Of a stretch of DNA of 64,000 nucleotides, positions 13,922 to 23,890 are shown one piece after another. The stretch comes from Balanoglossus misakiensis. Taxonomy: Eukaryota; Hemichordata. How positions within the stretch are numbered: the first letter of the stretch is position 1; the number at the start of each line of letters is the position of its first letter. Below the pieces are notes generated by a model that was not told where the DNA came from, searched no databases, and worked only from the letters and a program-made list of their open reading frames with translations. Position numbers and translations under genes: made by a program. Location of the stretch: positions 6,882,001 through 6,946,000 of the forward strand of contig CM082598.2 of assembly GCA_040954595.2 (NCBI GenBank), given 5' to 3'.

Positions 13922-14072
13922 TTAAGGGACACATGAATGGATGTGGTACTCGGTATTAAACATGAAAATTGGAACACACATATATATCCACATGTAGAAT
14001 AACATAAACGGTGTCTTGTATCAAATATAATTAATGGAAAAAGGGTAGCGAGAGAAAGACTTTGTCCCTTTA
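13922..14072 (+). mobile_element. TTAA-flanked MITE, family 2, short copy
   Basis: A short element starts TTAAGGGACA and ends TTTGTCCCTTTAA. Its right part (GTAGAATAACATAAACGGTG and the AGCGAGAGAAAGACTTTGTC tail) matches the longer copies at 41,279-41,634 and 49,793-50,233. Its right TTAA abuts the 3' end of the transposase remnant. Confidence 0.7.
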
Positions 14073-14247
14073 ATTATGCATTGAAACAAGCGGAGTGTAT
14101 TTAACAGGTCTTTTCCGCTTTGACTTGTATTTTCGGAGACGCCTGTCATCCTTACTGTAAAACAATGGCCCTTTCAAATTACACAAAGCTGCAACCAGTT
14201 GTACTATCATTGATGAAACATTTTGAAGACTACAGGGAATGTGATGT

Positions 14248-15032
14248 TTAAGGATACGCCAAACATTTGACTCGCTGGATCGCACGTTCAACGTGAATGC
14301 GTAAAGAAGCAATCTTTCTTGTTCTTTTTATCTCTTTAACATTTAACCTTTTCTTTTTTCCATTATACCACTTTCTTGTGAAAAGGGGTGCAATCAAAAC
14401 AGCGTCACGCTTTGAAAGCAGATCGTCAGTTTGAAAACCCCTGTCCGCCATTACTGCATCTTCAGCATCAATTTTTTCAATCAATCCACTATGTTCAGTT
14501 ATATATTTATCTGAAACATTACCTGACCATAAATCACTTACAAAGGTAAAAGCTCCAAATGGTGCAATCCCAAACAAACATTTGTATGTATTGTGGCTCT
14601 TATACTGTGAATAAGTTTTGTATTGTTCTTTCTTATTCCTGGGTCTATCTACAAAAAATTCAGCGCAGTCCAATATCACTCGTGTGTGTGGAAAATCCTT
14701 TCTTAAATCTAATGGCATCCAACCACGAATCTGTTCCTGCGATGGCCATATCAAGAGTGCTGGAACAAGGGTTTGGTGCAAGTAAGATATCCATGTTATT
14801 GCCACTTTGGATACAGTTGAAGTGCTAACATGAAACAAATCAGCCAAAATGAGCAGAGGCAGGTTTAATCTAATACGCATCAAACACATGATGAACTGGA
14901 AGAATGGCTGCAATTCTTGCCGCCGACCTGGACGCCGACCACCAGTTTTTTCATACTTCTTTTCTTTTGGACTGTCTGAGGTACTCCAAAACTTAATACG
15001 GTCAACACCAAATTTGACTGAGTTGTAAATAC
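14248..15032 (-). pseudogene. DDE_4 catalytic exon of the transposase
   Basis: The exon opens after a GCAG acceptor. It holds a putative helix-turn-helix (ILADLFHVSTSTVSKVAITW) and then the three acidic catalytic positions at about 14,668-14,670 (D), 14,443-14,445 (D) and 14,287-14,289 (E). The core is complete. The frame ends early at 14,248; the usual C-terminal helices lie in the next frame down to 14,070. Confidence 0.85.
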
Positions 15033-15742
15033 CTGCAGCAGTAAAAAAAAACAGAAACACACATATTCAACAACATATCCACAGCAGTACTAATAGTTAT
15101 ACCTGTATATTGAATTCATCCAATAAAAGTATATGTTGATTTGTTTGTTTGTTTACACAGATGAAGTATTACTGAGCAGTACATTTTGCATTGTCTATGA
15201 TTTTTACATGTTACAGGGGAAGTGCCATAATCATGTGCATTTCCAAGATAGGGATAACACTAGTAAGTACTAAATCAAGTGGGTAGAAATAGTTCCCTTT
15301 AAAATAAGAACACTGAAGGCATAAGTTATACATACCATCAAGAACACTTCTTGACTGGATTCCAGTATAGAAGTTGACTCTCTCATCAGTTTTTGTAATG
15401 ACATCAACAATGCGCTTTCCTGGTGGTATTGGTTTAACAAAACATTCCATTTCACGGATGTCTTCCATAGTCAGATCGGTCTGGGTGGCCATGTCGGAAA
15501 GGTTTGGAGAAGCAGTATGTATATAATCATGATCAGTGGGCTGGGGCATACCAATCCAGCACTGAACCAAAGGCTCCATATCTGTAAAGAAAATTTCAAT
15601 GTCAAAAATTTTTCATCACATTTATCACCATCCTTGGACAAAGGCTGAGCTAACTGTAAAACCATTCTAGTTTTCCCTACTTTCCCATCAAAGCAGGGGA
15701 ATTTCAAAAAATGCATGTGCATTTGCCAATTCTGTTCAGTGC

Positions 15743-15822
15743 TAGCCTGGTATCCATACCCCAGTGTGTTTTAGATAGTAGTGTGTGAATCTAAAACACA
15801 CAGTGGTCTAGATACCAGGCTA
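15743..15822. repeat. Small hairpin element inside transposase intron 1
   Basis: TAGCCTGGTAT at 15743 pairs with ATACCAGGCTA at 15812, and further inside GTGTGTTTTAGAT pairs with ATCTAAAACACAC. This is about an 80-bp fold-back sequence within the first intron of the broken transposase gene. Confidence 0.75.
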
Positions 15823-15974
15823 CATTGTATTTGCAAGCACTGGAGGAAAAAACTCGTCTAATAATATGCATATAAGTTTCAGCTTTCAATACCTCTGTGC
15901 GATTGAAGCTTGATTCTTTCATGTATATACATGTTAGCAACAGATTAAAGAACAATTCTTTCATTGAAACTTAC

Positions 15975-16400
15975 GCCCAACTCGTAATGTCTCTCTCTCT
16001 GAGTCTGGTACGCTCTCTGGCGGCTCCGCTGCTCCATGATCAGATGACCTCGCCTTGTCGAGTTTTATCACGGTCGATGACGAGCGTGTATTCTTCACTT
16101 TCCCCCATTGTTCCACTCAAAATATTCGGGATCGCCTTGCGCAAACCCTCTTTCATCAAGTTGAAAATTGTCGAAATGTCTGGAGCACAGTCGCGATCGC
16201 TTGTTGATTTTTAACACGGCCTGTATCTTGTTGCAGCAGTCTTTCCCTTCCCTCCGCACCAGTCTCTTCCATCGAACTTTTGCATAGCGATTACGGGGCC
16301 ATTTGACCCAGCGAACTGTCGACATCCATGGATGTCTGTTTAAGTGTTTCAATTTCCTGGAATCCGATCCACATTCTGCCGATTCACACTTGAATACCAT
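15975..16400 (-). pseudogene. THAP zinc-finger exon of the transposase
   Basis: ATG at 16400-16398 opens a 101-codon frame with the C2CH THAP layout: CESAEC, a conserved tryptophan (W44), then LCSRHF. THAP fingers bind DNA and in transposons recognise the element ends. The frame hits TGA at 16,097-16,095, right after a GGGGGAAA run, a likely place for a 1-nt slip; an adjacent frame then runs open to the GTAAGT donor. Confidence 0.8.
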
Positions 16401-16555
16401 CTCTGTCAGACAACAGTCGAAATAACAGCATACAAAACACTAAAATTCAAGATGGCCGCTAAAAAGTGTCGACCAATCTCCCATGATGCATGTCAACTTT
16501 GACCCCCTAGCAACAAGTGAAAACCTATTTAAGGCAGCGAGAATTTTAGTCCCAA

Positions 16556-16915
16556 CCCTGCAAACGCCAATTCAGTACCTGCTCTGGATGCCGAGATATA
16601 GGAAATTAGGTCAAAGGTCACCCGAGGTCACTCAAAATGTAGGCAAAAATTTCTGACCCCATACTGGTCCATGTCCCACAAGAACAAAACCTGTAGCCCT
16701 CATAGTTAGCCCGGAATTAGGTATGCACATAATTAATGAGTTAAGCAGGTGTTACAGGTGAGCCCAAAATTTTGTCTTTTATTTTGGTCCCATTCAGCTC
16801 ACGGGCCACTAGACTGTCACTGTACAGGACAATTGCACAGACATGGACATAACGTCATAGCTTAACTATAGAAAGTATAGGCCTGTGGGTGGGTCCACAA
16901 ATATGACAAATAATA
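16556..16915 (+). repeat. Interspersed repeat with a DR1 motif, single copy
   Basis: One copy of the roughly 237-bp unit that forms a tandem array at 30.98-32.39 kb, followed by a tail with GTCACTGTACAGGACAATTG. It contains AGGTCAAAGGTCA at 16608-16620. The same family appears reversed at the right end of the window (about 63,780-64,000). Confidence 0.85.
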
Positions 16916-16916
16916 A

Positions 16917-17058
16917 GGGGTTATTACACGAATTTTGGTCGATAACGCGTCGTATTCGAGTGATGTCCGTATTTTGACGAGTTGGCTTCGCAGCGAGTCA
17001 AAATACGGACATCACGAGAATGCGTCGCGTTATCGACCAAAATTCGTGTAATAACCCC
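16917..17058. mobile_element. Long fold-back (hairpin) element
   Basis: GGGGTTATTACACGAATTTT at 16917 is matched by its reverse complement ending at 17058. The arms are about 60-65 bp, nearly perfect, and separated by about 13 bp (TTGGCTTCGCAGC). No coding capacity. A degenerate relative is at about 50,396-50,560. This is a non-autonomous fold-back/MITE-like insertion. Confidence 0.85.
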
Positions 17059-17636
17059 TTTATCATACATGCCTACCTATAAAACAGTACGATTTGCGAA
17101 AATGCGCCGAGAAAAACGATTTCAAATTTGATCCGTGCGCCCTGGGATCACGGCAGTAGCCATGTTGTGACGTATGACGTGTGGGCCGTAGTATCATTTT
17201 AAGGGGGTTGGCAGCTTTCATTACGATGGGCACATCCGCATTCTAAATAAAATTGTCTACGTTCTCTTTCAAAATATCATGTTAACAATTATTTAGCAGA
17301 CACGGACAATTTCTATTTGCTGACCATTACCACACCACACTCTGAGGCAACACTAGTACTCTGTTAGATTGCAGAATAGAATATTAGAATATTTTGACTC
17401 AAGCCACCGTGGCCATACTTTTTAATTGGAGGGATATATGGAGCAGTCGAGTCCTGTTTGAGGCCTGTATGTGTATTGAAAAAATGAAAACGATTGTAAA
17501 CAATTTGACAAAAAACAGACATTCTATTTCTAGTAAATGAAAGTGCATGTAAATTTGACTTGAATACATAACATCTTAAAGTCCCAATAGCTTCCATTTT
17601 TTTCATCATTTAACTTTCGACATTAGAATTGTCCAT

Positions 17637-18236
17637 TTAAAGCCTCAGTATTTCTCGTAGGGGCAAAATTTTGTTTGAAACGGCATCTATAATTTCTAAA
17701 AGTATATGATAATTGATACTGAATCGAACAGTCACCATCCCCAGCTCTGCTCATAAACTCATACAATTTACAATATAACGAGTGAAGAATGACTTTCTGT
17801 CCGGACAGAAAGTCAGGCTCTGTTGACATACGTGACTAGTGCGCATGCGCACTCAAATGTGAATCTATGCGGAAGAGGTTTGGTCGCCCCAAATCAAGCG
17901 ACTCAGCGAAGAAATGCGCACTAATTCGGCGAAATTTTGGGAAGATAACTTTATGGGAGAAATCAGTCGATGGAACCAGATCAAATCCGAAAATGGTCTG
18001 ACCATCAAATGTCAAAGTGGCACGTTTGCTGATCGACATGTACAACATTTCCGTTGTAAACAAACCAGCGCATCATTTCAAGTGTTACGGGCAATATTTA
18101 CAGCTTGCACGTAGCTACAGTTGCCCAAACCTTTCTTCTATCTTCATTATGTAGTATTCCATGATGAATGTACGGGAAAAACGGGCATTTTTCGATGATG
18201 AAAAATGGATACACACGAGAAATACTGGGGCTTTAA
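17637..18236. mobile_element. TTAA-flanked DNA transposon, family 3, 600 bp
   Basis: The element is bounded by TTAA at 17637-17640 and 18233-18236. Its inverted ends are AGCCTCAGTATTTCTCGT and the complement of ACGAGAAATACTGGGGCT (1 mismatch in 18). Copy B has the empty site: GTCCATTTAAGTTAGTTAAC at 27,288 with a single TTAA. The insertion is thus younger than the duplication. It holds no intact transposase. Two internal sites stand out: a perfect 24-bp palindrome at 17791-17814 (half GACTTTCTGTCC) and TGCGCATGCGCA at 17840-17851. Confidence 0.9.
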
Positions 18237-18328
18237 GTCAGTTAACTGGTAGGCACACATATCAGCAACCTCTGATTGTAGCTGTTAATTTAAATATGAA
18301 ATTCAAAAATAAATGGGTATCGCACCCG

Positions 18329-18334
18329 TTTATT
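18329..18334 (-). terminator. Candidate polyadenylation signal, gene copy A
   Basis: AATAAA on the - strand (GAATAAACGGG context), about 270 bp past the stop in the last exon. The same signal is kept at 27568-27573 in copy B. Confidence 0.5.
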
Positions 18335-20416
18335 CAACTAGCAATTACAAGAGTACACAACTATTGTGGTGTGTGCACACGGGTAAAATATTCTCCACAA
18401 ACATTGGATTGAACGAAATGTTTGAACACTCGAAATAACGCATGTGTGCATAAGATGGTAAGATATGACGTGGGTGATATCAATCGTTTGGACGAACAAG
18501 ACCCAGATATTGCGTCTGTTGCTGCGGGGATGTGACACTATTCTTCACAAATCCAGTAGTTCTCCGAAGATTTACAATCTTCAATTTTCATTCTTATTTT
18601 ATTCTTTATTTTATCAGCAGAACGCAGCCAACCACGTCTTCCGGCGGGTCTCCGTCAGCCCATAACTTGTAGCCACCTGTATCACCGTCAAGCCATGCAT
18701 ATTGACTCTGTTTTTCACACAGACAAAAATAAAACAAGGCGAAGTTTCAGTGAATCTCCAAAAAATATTACCATATTTTGTATGTGTGTAATGTGCGCTG
18801 GTAGTGGCATATATTCATTTATCGACAAAATAGTGGTTCCATATATTGTGTGTTATATACAGAATATCTAATCCGCTTCAAGACATAGAAAAACTGTATT
18901 CGGCTCTCGTAACAATTATTCCGAAAGAAATCATTGGAAATAAACAGTATAAAAAAGTTTCTGAGACAGGAAAGGGTGCATGGGGAAGTTGTCATCACAA
19001 TTTATAGACTGCCTATAGCCAGAAAAGAGAATGCTGTACAGCGGATTGGGAGATCATCAACATGTACCATGTACACCAACAGATTTGTAAATTAAATTTG
19101 TTTCAAATGACTCCACCAAAATTCGCATGCACACTTGTGAAGCGACAACAGGACGGTAAAAGTCTGTATTCTCATCACAAATAGACAGACAGACAGACAG
19201 ACAGACAGAGAAAAGGACAGACAAACAAATAAACAACACTGCGATCATACCTCATTATCAATATTAGCTGTCTTCAACCCTATCCAGTACGGGTACTGGT
19301 CATCTATGTTAGTCAATTCTGCCAAAATCTCGGTGAATTTGTTCTTGTTATCGAACTTGACCAGACTACTGTCAATGTCCCGGCAATTATCTCTCGCGTC
19401 ATGCCATTTATATTTCGATTTGCCTGCACAGACTGTGTACGATCCCAGATGAACGATTTGACGGCAGAGATTGTTTGCTGAAAAATAATCACACACTTCG
19501 GTTCATTTTCTGCATAAAAAAACATACATTCGGCATTGTTCAGGACGACCCTGCCGACCAATACATGATATTTCAAAATCAATTGAAAATATGATTGTTT
19601 ACCATGAGGTACATTGAAACACAAAGTAACATGACAGACATGTACATTGTAGCAGTTACACTTTTCGCCTTCTTTGGCTTGCTAGCAACACTGTATCATT
19701 TGGGACAAACACCAAGAGACGGAGGCAAATTTTGGATTTTTGAATGACTGGGTTATGTAGGAGGTCACTTTTGAAGTCGAATGGACGTCGACACTTTTGA
19801 AGTCAACCCAGATGGAGACACTCGCCCTTTTCAAGAGAGAGAGAGCAAACTAGTTCCCGACGGTGAGACTACACATACATGTACAGGGAATAAATCAGCT
19901 CTGCTGAAAAATACCACGAAGACGAGCGTTGCGATGTCGCTGTAGGAACATAAACAGCACAAGTCACAGCGACTTATGACCTTCGCGTTGACCCCGAAAT
20001 GTATCTCGGTCTATCCCACAGCTCAATGAGACTTTCCAAGATGGCGGAAATACAATGTTACCCTCTATGCAACTAGGTGCTATGTGCTAAATAGACAAGA
20101 CTAATACCTACGTGAACATTCTGGATTAGAAGTCGGTTCCCACTGTCCTTCATTACAGGTTATAGTGTTATGATCTATTTCGTGAAAGCCGATAGTGCAT
20201 TGAACGGTTGCCTCCTCGCCGTGACGCGTGATAGCATCTCCAATTAACTCCGTAACGTCGTTTAAATCCGCCGATGACGGAAGCAAACATGATTCTTTGG
20301 ATTAAAAAAATGATATCCATTAAACTTTCGCAATTAAATATTATATGGACTCATTATATAGCATAGCTAAAACCAGTCTGAAAACACTGCGCACGTGCAC
20401 ACACAACTGTCTAATA

Positions 20417-20530
20417 AAAACATACAAACATACATACATACATACATACATACATACATACATACATACATACATACATACCTACATACATACATACATA
20501 CACACGCAGACACACACACACACACACACA
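20417..20530. repeat. CATA and CA microsatellite, intron 7 of copy A
   Basis: (CATA)n followed by (CA)n between the two CCP exons. A matching but differently sized tract is at 29,775-29,892 in copy B. Open frames of repeated tyrosine/isoleucine/histidine codons here are artefacts. Confidence 0.95.
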
Positions 20531-22732
20531 TACATATATTACCTTTGCAAACAGGCAGTGGATTTGTCCATTCACCTTCAATGCACATGCTTGATTGTTT
20601 TCCGAACAAAGTGTAAAATATCTTAGCTGTTTCGTTCCACTCACACGTGAATGTCAAATAGCCAGTTCTTACAACAGTCACATGACCATTCTCTATCGTT
20701 CCCGGATCTGAGCAGTCTGAGGAGCAAAAAACACCAGTTTCACTTCAACGTTTGAGAACCATGGCCAATTCGGATTGGCTCCTTGACTTGTGAATCAGAT
20801 TTATGATAGTTCATATAAATTCCATGCCAAATTAAGGCTATGAAGTTGAACATAGATACGAATAAAATGACCATTATTACTGCAGTATTTTAGCCATGGC
20901 AACACACAAGATGATGATGGCGAACGATGTTTTTTTAATGTTGACAAGTGCATTCAAGCCTGGACTTGAATACAATTATTAACAAAAATGGCGATCATGC
21001 TTACATGGGGTATGTTGGGAACACAAAATAAATGTTTTTGTTTAAGGAGGCGAACTGGACACCATAGTCGACACAGAGAACATGAATTCTGAAAAAAGAT
21101 AGTCTACAGTTACAGACGATCTACTTACTGCAATGCACAAGCGATTTCCTACATGGCTTTTCTTCTCGATCAACGCCTGCGCAGTCTGCACCTCCGTCTG
21201 CAGGTGGTGGAGTGTCACACTTTCTGGTGCGCGTGCGCACATTCCACCCACAACTGTCTGGACAGGATCCCCACGGAGACCACTTGCCCCATGCACCATC
21301 GCCTTTAAGAAGTGAAACACGAGCGATTACTTTTTATATCTTGATAAATCATTAAAAATACACGATAATCATACAAACTGCTGTCTTGCTTTTCTTTCAA
21401 CACTCCCTTAGTTGTGACAAGGCCATCTCATCACTACATGTATAGGCCTACATTCTATCTGCTCACATTTCAACACTCGGGCACATTTGTTACTCACCAG
21501 AATTGCACCCCACCGCATCTGGACGACGAGCACATATATCTGTACCAGCGTGAGCTTCCTGCTCGATAGCCTCGATAATCTTGTTCGCTGCGGCCCCGCT
21601 TACTGTCGATTGGCAAGAGGGAAAATGTGTCAATAAAGCATCTCAAAAAAGGACAATCGCAATATTTGGTAACTTAAGCGTTTTCCACATCACTTAGACC
21701 AAAGCTAAAGACCTAAAGAATCACCTCCAATTTACATATACCCATCTATGAATGAATGTTTGTGGTTAAGTCCTCAACTGACCATATGGCGACGCACTTT
21801 TCTGGCCCGCACTACCATAAACGACGTTGAATTTATTGTGATCAGTATTTACCTTCACAAATATGCACAAAACAAAAACGGTACTATCACTTTAACATGC
21901 TGTATACAATGTACCAAGGTTCTGCCCAGCCTTGCATCACTGAGAGCTGGTCGGATAATTAATATTCATGAGCTAATTAATATTCATCAGAAATACTATA
22001 GGGGCCGGACATAAAATTAAAAGACTCACCGAGGGCGCTGCGAGTATCACAAGGCACAGTTTCATTGTCATGTCCCGTACACCCAATATCAACATTGGGA
22101 GTTCCGCCGAAGAGGCACTCGCGAGTTCTATTGCGGCGACCGACCAAGCCTCCTCCTGGCACTGGTTCACACGAAGCCAGACTCCACATTGACCAAACTA
22201 GAACAAACAATAACAAAATTGACGACTCTAGTAGTACGCTCGATCAGTTTCACATTGAACACAAAACTATCACTGAGAAAACTTGCAAAAAGACAGCTAC
22301 GTTTGCAATGAAGTGTGTTGTACGAGGACGGTAGGGCAATTCTGACTCACCCGGACAAATATGCATGTGACACTTCTGGTAGTCTGTACGATGACCCGCA
22401 CAAGGGTTTCCGCCAACTCCAGGGACCGGGCTGTTGCACTCTCGTGTACGGGTTTGATATCCAGCGTTACACGACGCCGTACAGTCGGACCAGGAGCTCC
22501 AATCGCCCCAGCCGCCGTCAGTCACTGGAGCACAATGGAAGAAAGAAAAACCATAAGCGAGAAACTTCTCATTTCGCACATGCCGCTGCTCCATCTGAAG
22601 CCTTGAGTTGTTCAACATCTCTCGGAATATCAATCGCACTTCTCATTAAATCCTTAAATCGCCAAGGAAACCCCATTGAACAGTTTTAATTGCAAAGTTG
22701 TTGACATTGTAGTTTCAAAAGGGGCGATTAAA

Positions 22733-23028
22733 ATGTTGGGTAAAACTAGTGGACAGTTAATGAATGACGTCCCCCGAGCCCGAGTGACACTCAGCAACAC
22801 ACATTGCATACATTTAATCACGATTAATTTATTAATAGAGAATAAGAAATTTGCTCCTCAATTTTCTAACTAGCATCACAGTTAATTTGCTGACATTTAA
22901 AATCAATAAGATCTTGAATTTCACAATGAATACATCTAATCGATTTTTCTTTTATCAGTAAATAGAATGTACGTTTTTCTCGAGTATCGGTCCACCGACC
23001 CCACGGATATGTTGACTGTATACAGTAG
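22733..23028. other. About 300 bp present only in copy A
   Basis: Compared with copy B, where GGGGCGATCACAGTAGCGAAC is continuous near 34,172, copy A has about 295 extra bases between GGGGCGAT and ACAGTAGCG. No clear ends were found, so it may be an insertion in A or a deletion in B. Intronic (between the EGF and first TSP1 exons). Confidence 0.7.
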
Positions 23029-23419
23029 CGAACTCATTAATAAAGTAGTCTTTGCATTTCTCATTGTTCATAATTTGCAATTAAATGCTATGTTAATGAG
23101 TTCTTGTGTTTCCCAAACTTTTAAACACGGAGCAATTTCCTTATTAATACTCAGCTGAGAGGAATGTTTTTCTCTATAAGAGAGTAATTAACGGCCACAT
23201 TTCCAATATTTGTCGATCATTTCGCATGACGCGCCGTGTCTTGATCCGATCCAGCAAAATTCGACAAAATGTAAATGTATTAATGGTTTGAACTTGGGTC
23301 GCACACCCCCGTACGAAAACCATGGGAGTACCCTTCCCCCTACCCGGGGGTTCCACACAGGCAGAGTCACAGCAATGAACCGCCGTCCACAAGACTGACC
23401 ATATACCCGGTAAACGTAC

Positions 23420-23552
23420 CTGGTATGTTGCAAATTGGTCCAATAAAGCGACTGCCCTACCTGCAGATACAGGAAAAAGTATCGCCGGTAGGGTTTTCTC
23501 GGCACCGTCCTCCGTTCAAACAAGGTTGACTGGCGCACGGTCTTGCTCTAGC
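23420..23552 (-). pseudogene. EGF exon of copy A with in-frame TAG
   Basis: The frame from the CAG acceptor reads ARARPCASQPCLNGGRCREN, then five of the six EGF cysteines, with TAG directly after CICR; copy B has glutamate there. The last cysteine (GPICNIP) is still present after the stop. The mutation creates CAGGTAGGGC, which looks like a weak splice donor. Confidence 0.9.
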
Positions 23553-23828
23553 CTGAAAGACATTATTCCGTCTGACTAAGTATACTCACCCACATATACT
23601 ACACATCAGATTGGCGCAATGTCCATGCAATAGCCACAGAATGATAATATTCAACATATAGGAACTACTCGTTGACAAAATCAGGAAAAGAGAAAAGAAA
23701 CTTAATTTTGGGATCTGTATGAAAAATTCGACTATAGACTAGCAGTGTGTATTTCACCGTAGTGGCGATTGTTCAATCAAGATGAACTTATCATAAGCAA
23801 GAAACAACAAGAAAATGTGAAATATCAT

Positions 23829-23890
23829 TTAAAGCCACAAGAGCTGCCAATGGGAAAATAGGAGAATTTAGGCAGCTCATGGGGCTTTAA
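23829..23890. mobile_element. Short TTAA-bounded hairpin in intron 1 of copy A
   Basis: TTAAAGCCACAAGAGCTGCC is followed about 60 bp later by GGCAGCTCATGGGGCTTTAA, its near reverse complement. The ends share TTAAAGCC with family 3. Copy B lacks this hairpin and about 190 bp after it, so the extra 250 bp of copy A may be a larger, partly decayed insertion. Confidence 0.5.

Larger units (their letters stand above)
14070..16400 (-). pseudogene. THAP/DDE transposase gene, three exons, frameshifted
   Basis: A DNA-transposon transposase read on - in three exons: 16400-15975 (THAP), 15581-15336 (linker) and 15032-14070 (DDE). Donors are GTAAGT at 15974 and GTATGT at 15335; acceptors end in ACAG and GCAG; the junction between exons 2 and 3 splits a glycine codon and keeps the frame. 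The THAP finger has C5, C10, C72 and H75 (LCSRHF). The catalytic exon has the IS5/HARBI-like DDE_4 pattern ILDCAEFF, VMADRGF, HVERAIQRVK, giving D131, D206 and E258 in that open frame. Two breaks are seen: a stop at 16,095-16,097, after which another frame stays open to the donor, and a 1-nt frame change near 14,260, after which the C-terminal part (VWRILKHHIPC...) continues in the next frame. THAP plus DDE_4 suggests an ISL2EU-like element. Presumed inactive. Confidence 0.8.

Noticed and set aside
20345-20681. Open frames rich in Tyr-Ile-His-Thr or Val-Cys-Met-Tyr on both strands (also 29,685-30,110)
   Set aside because: They are translations of CATA/CA microsatellites; only the CCP exon ends next to them are coding.
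22315-22689. 124-codon frame on + opposite a TSP1 exon
   Set aside because: Antisense shadow of the TSP1 exon at 22,524-22,351.
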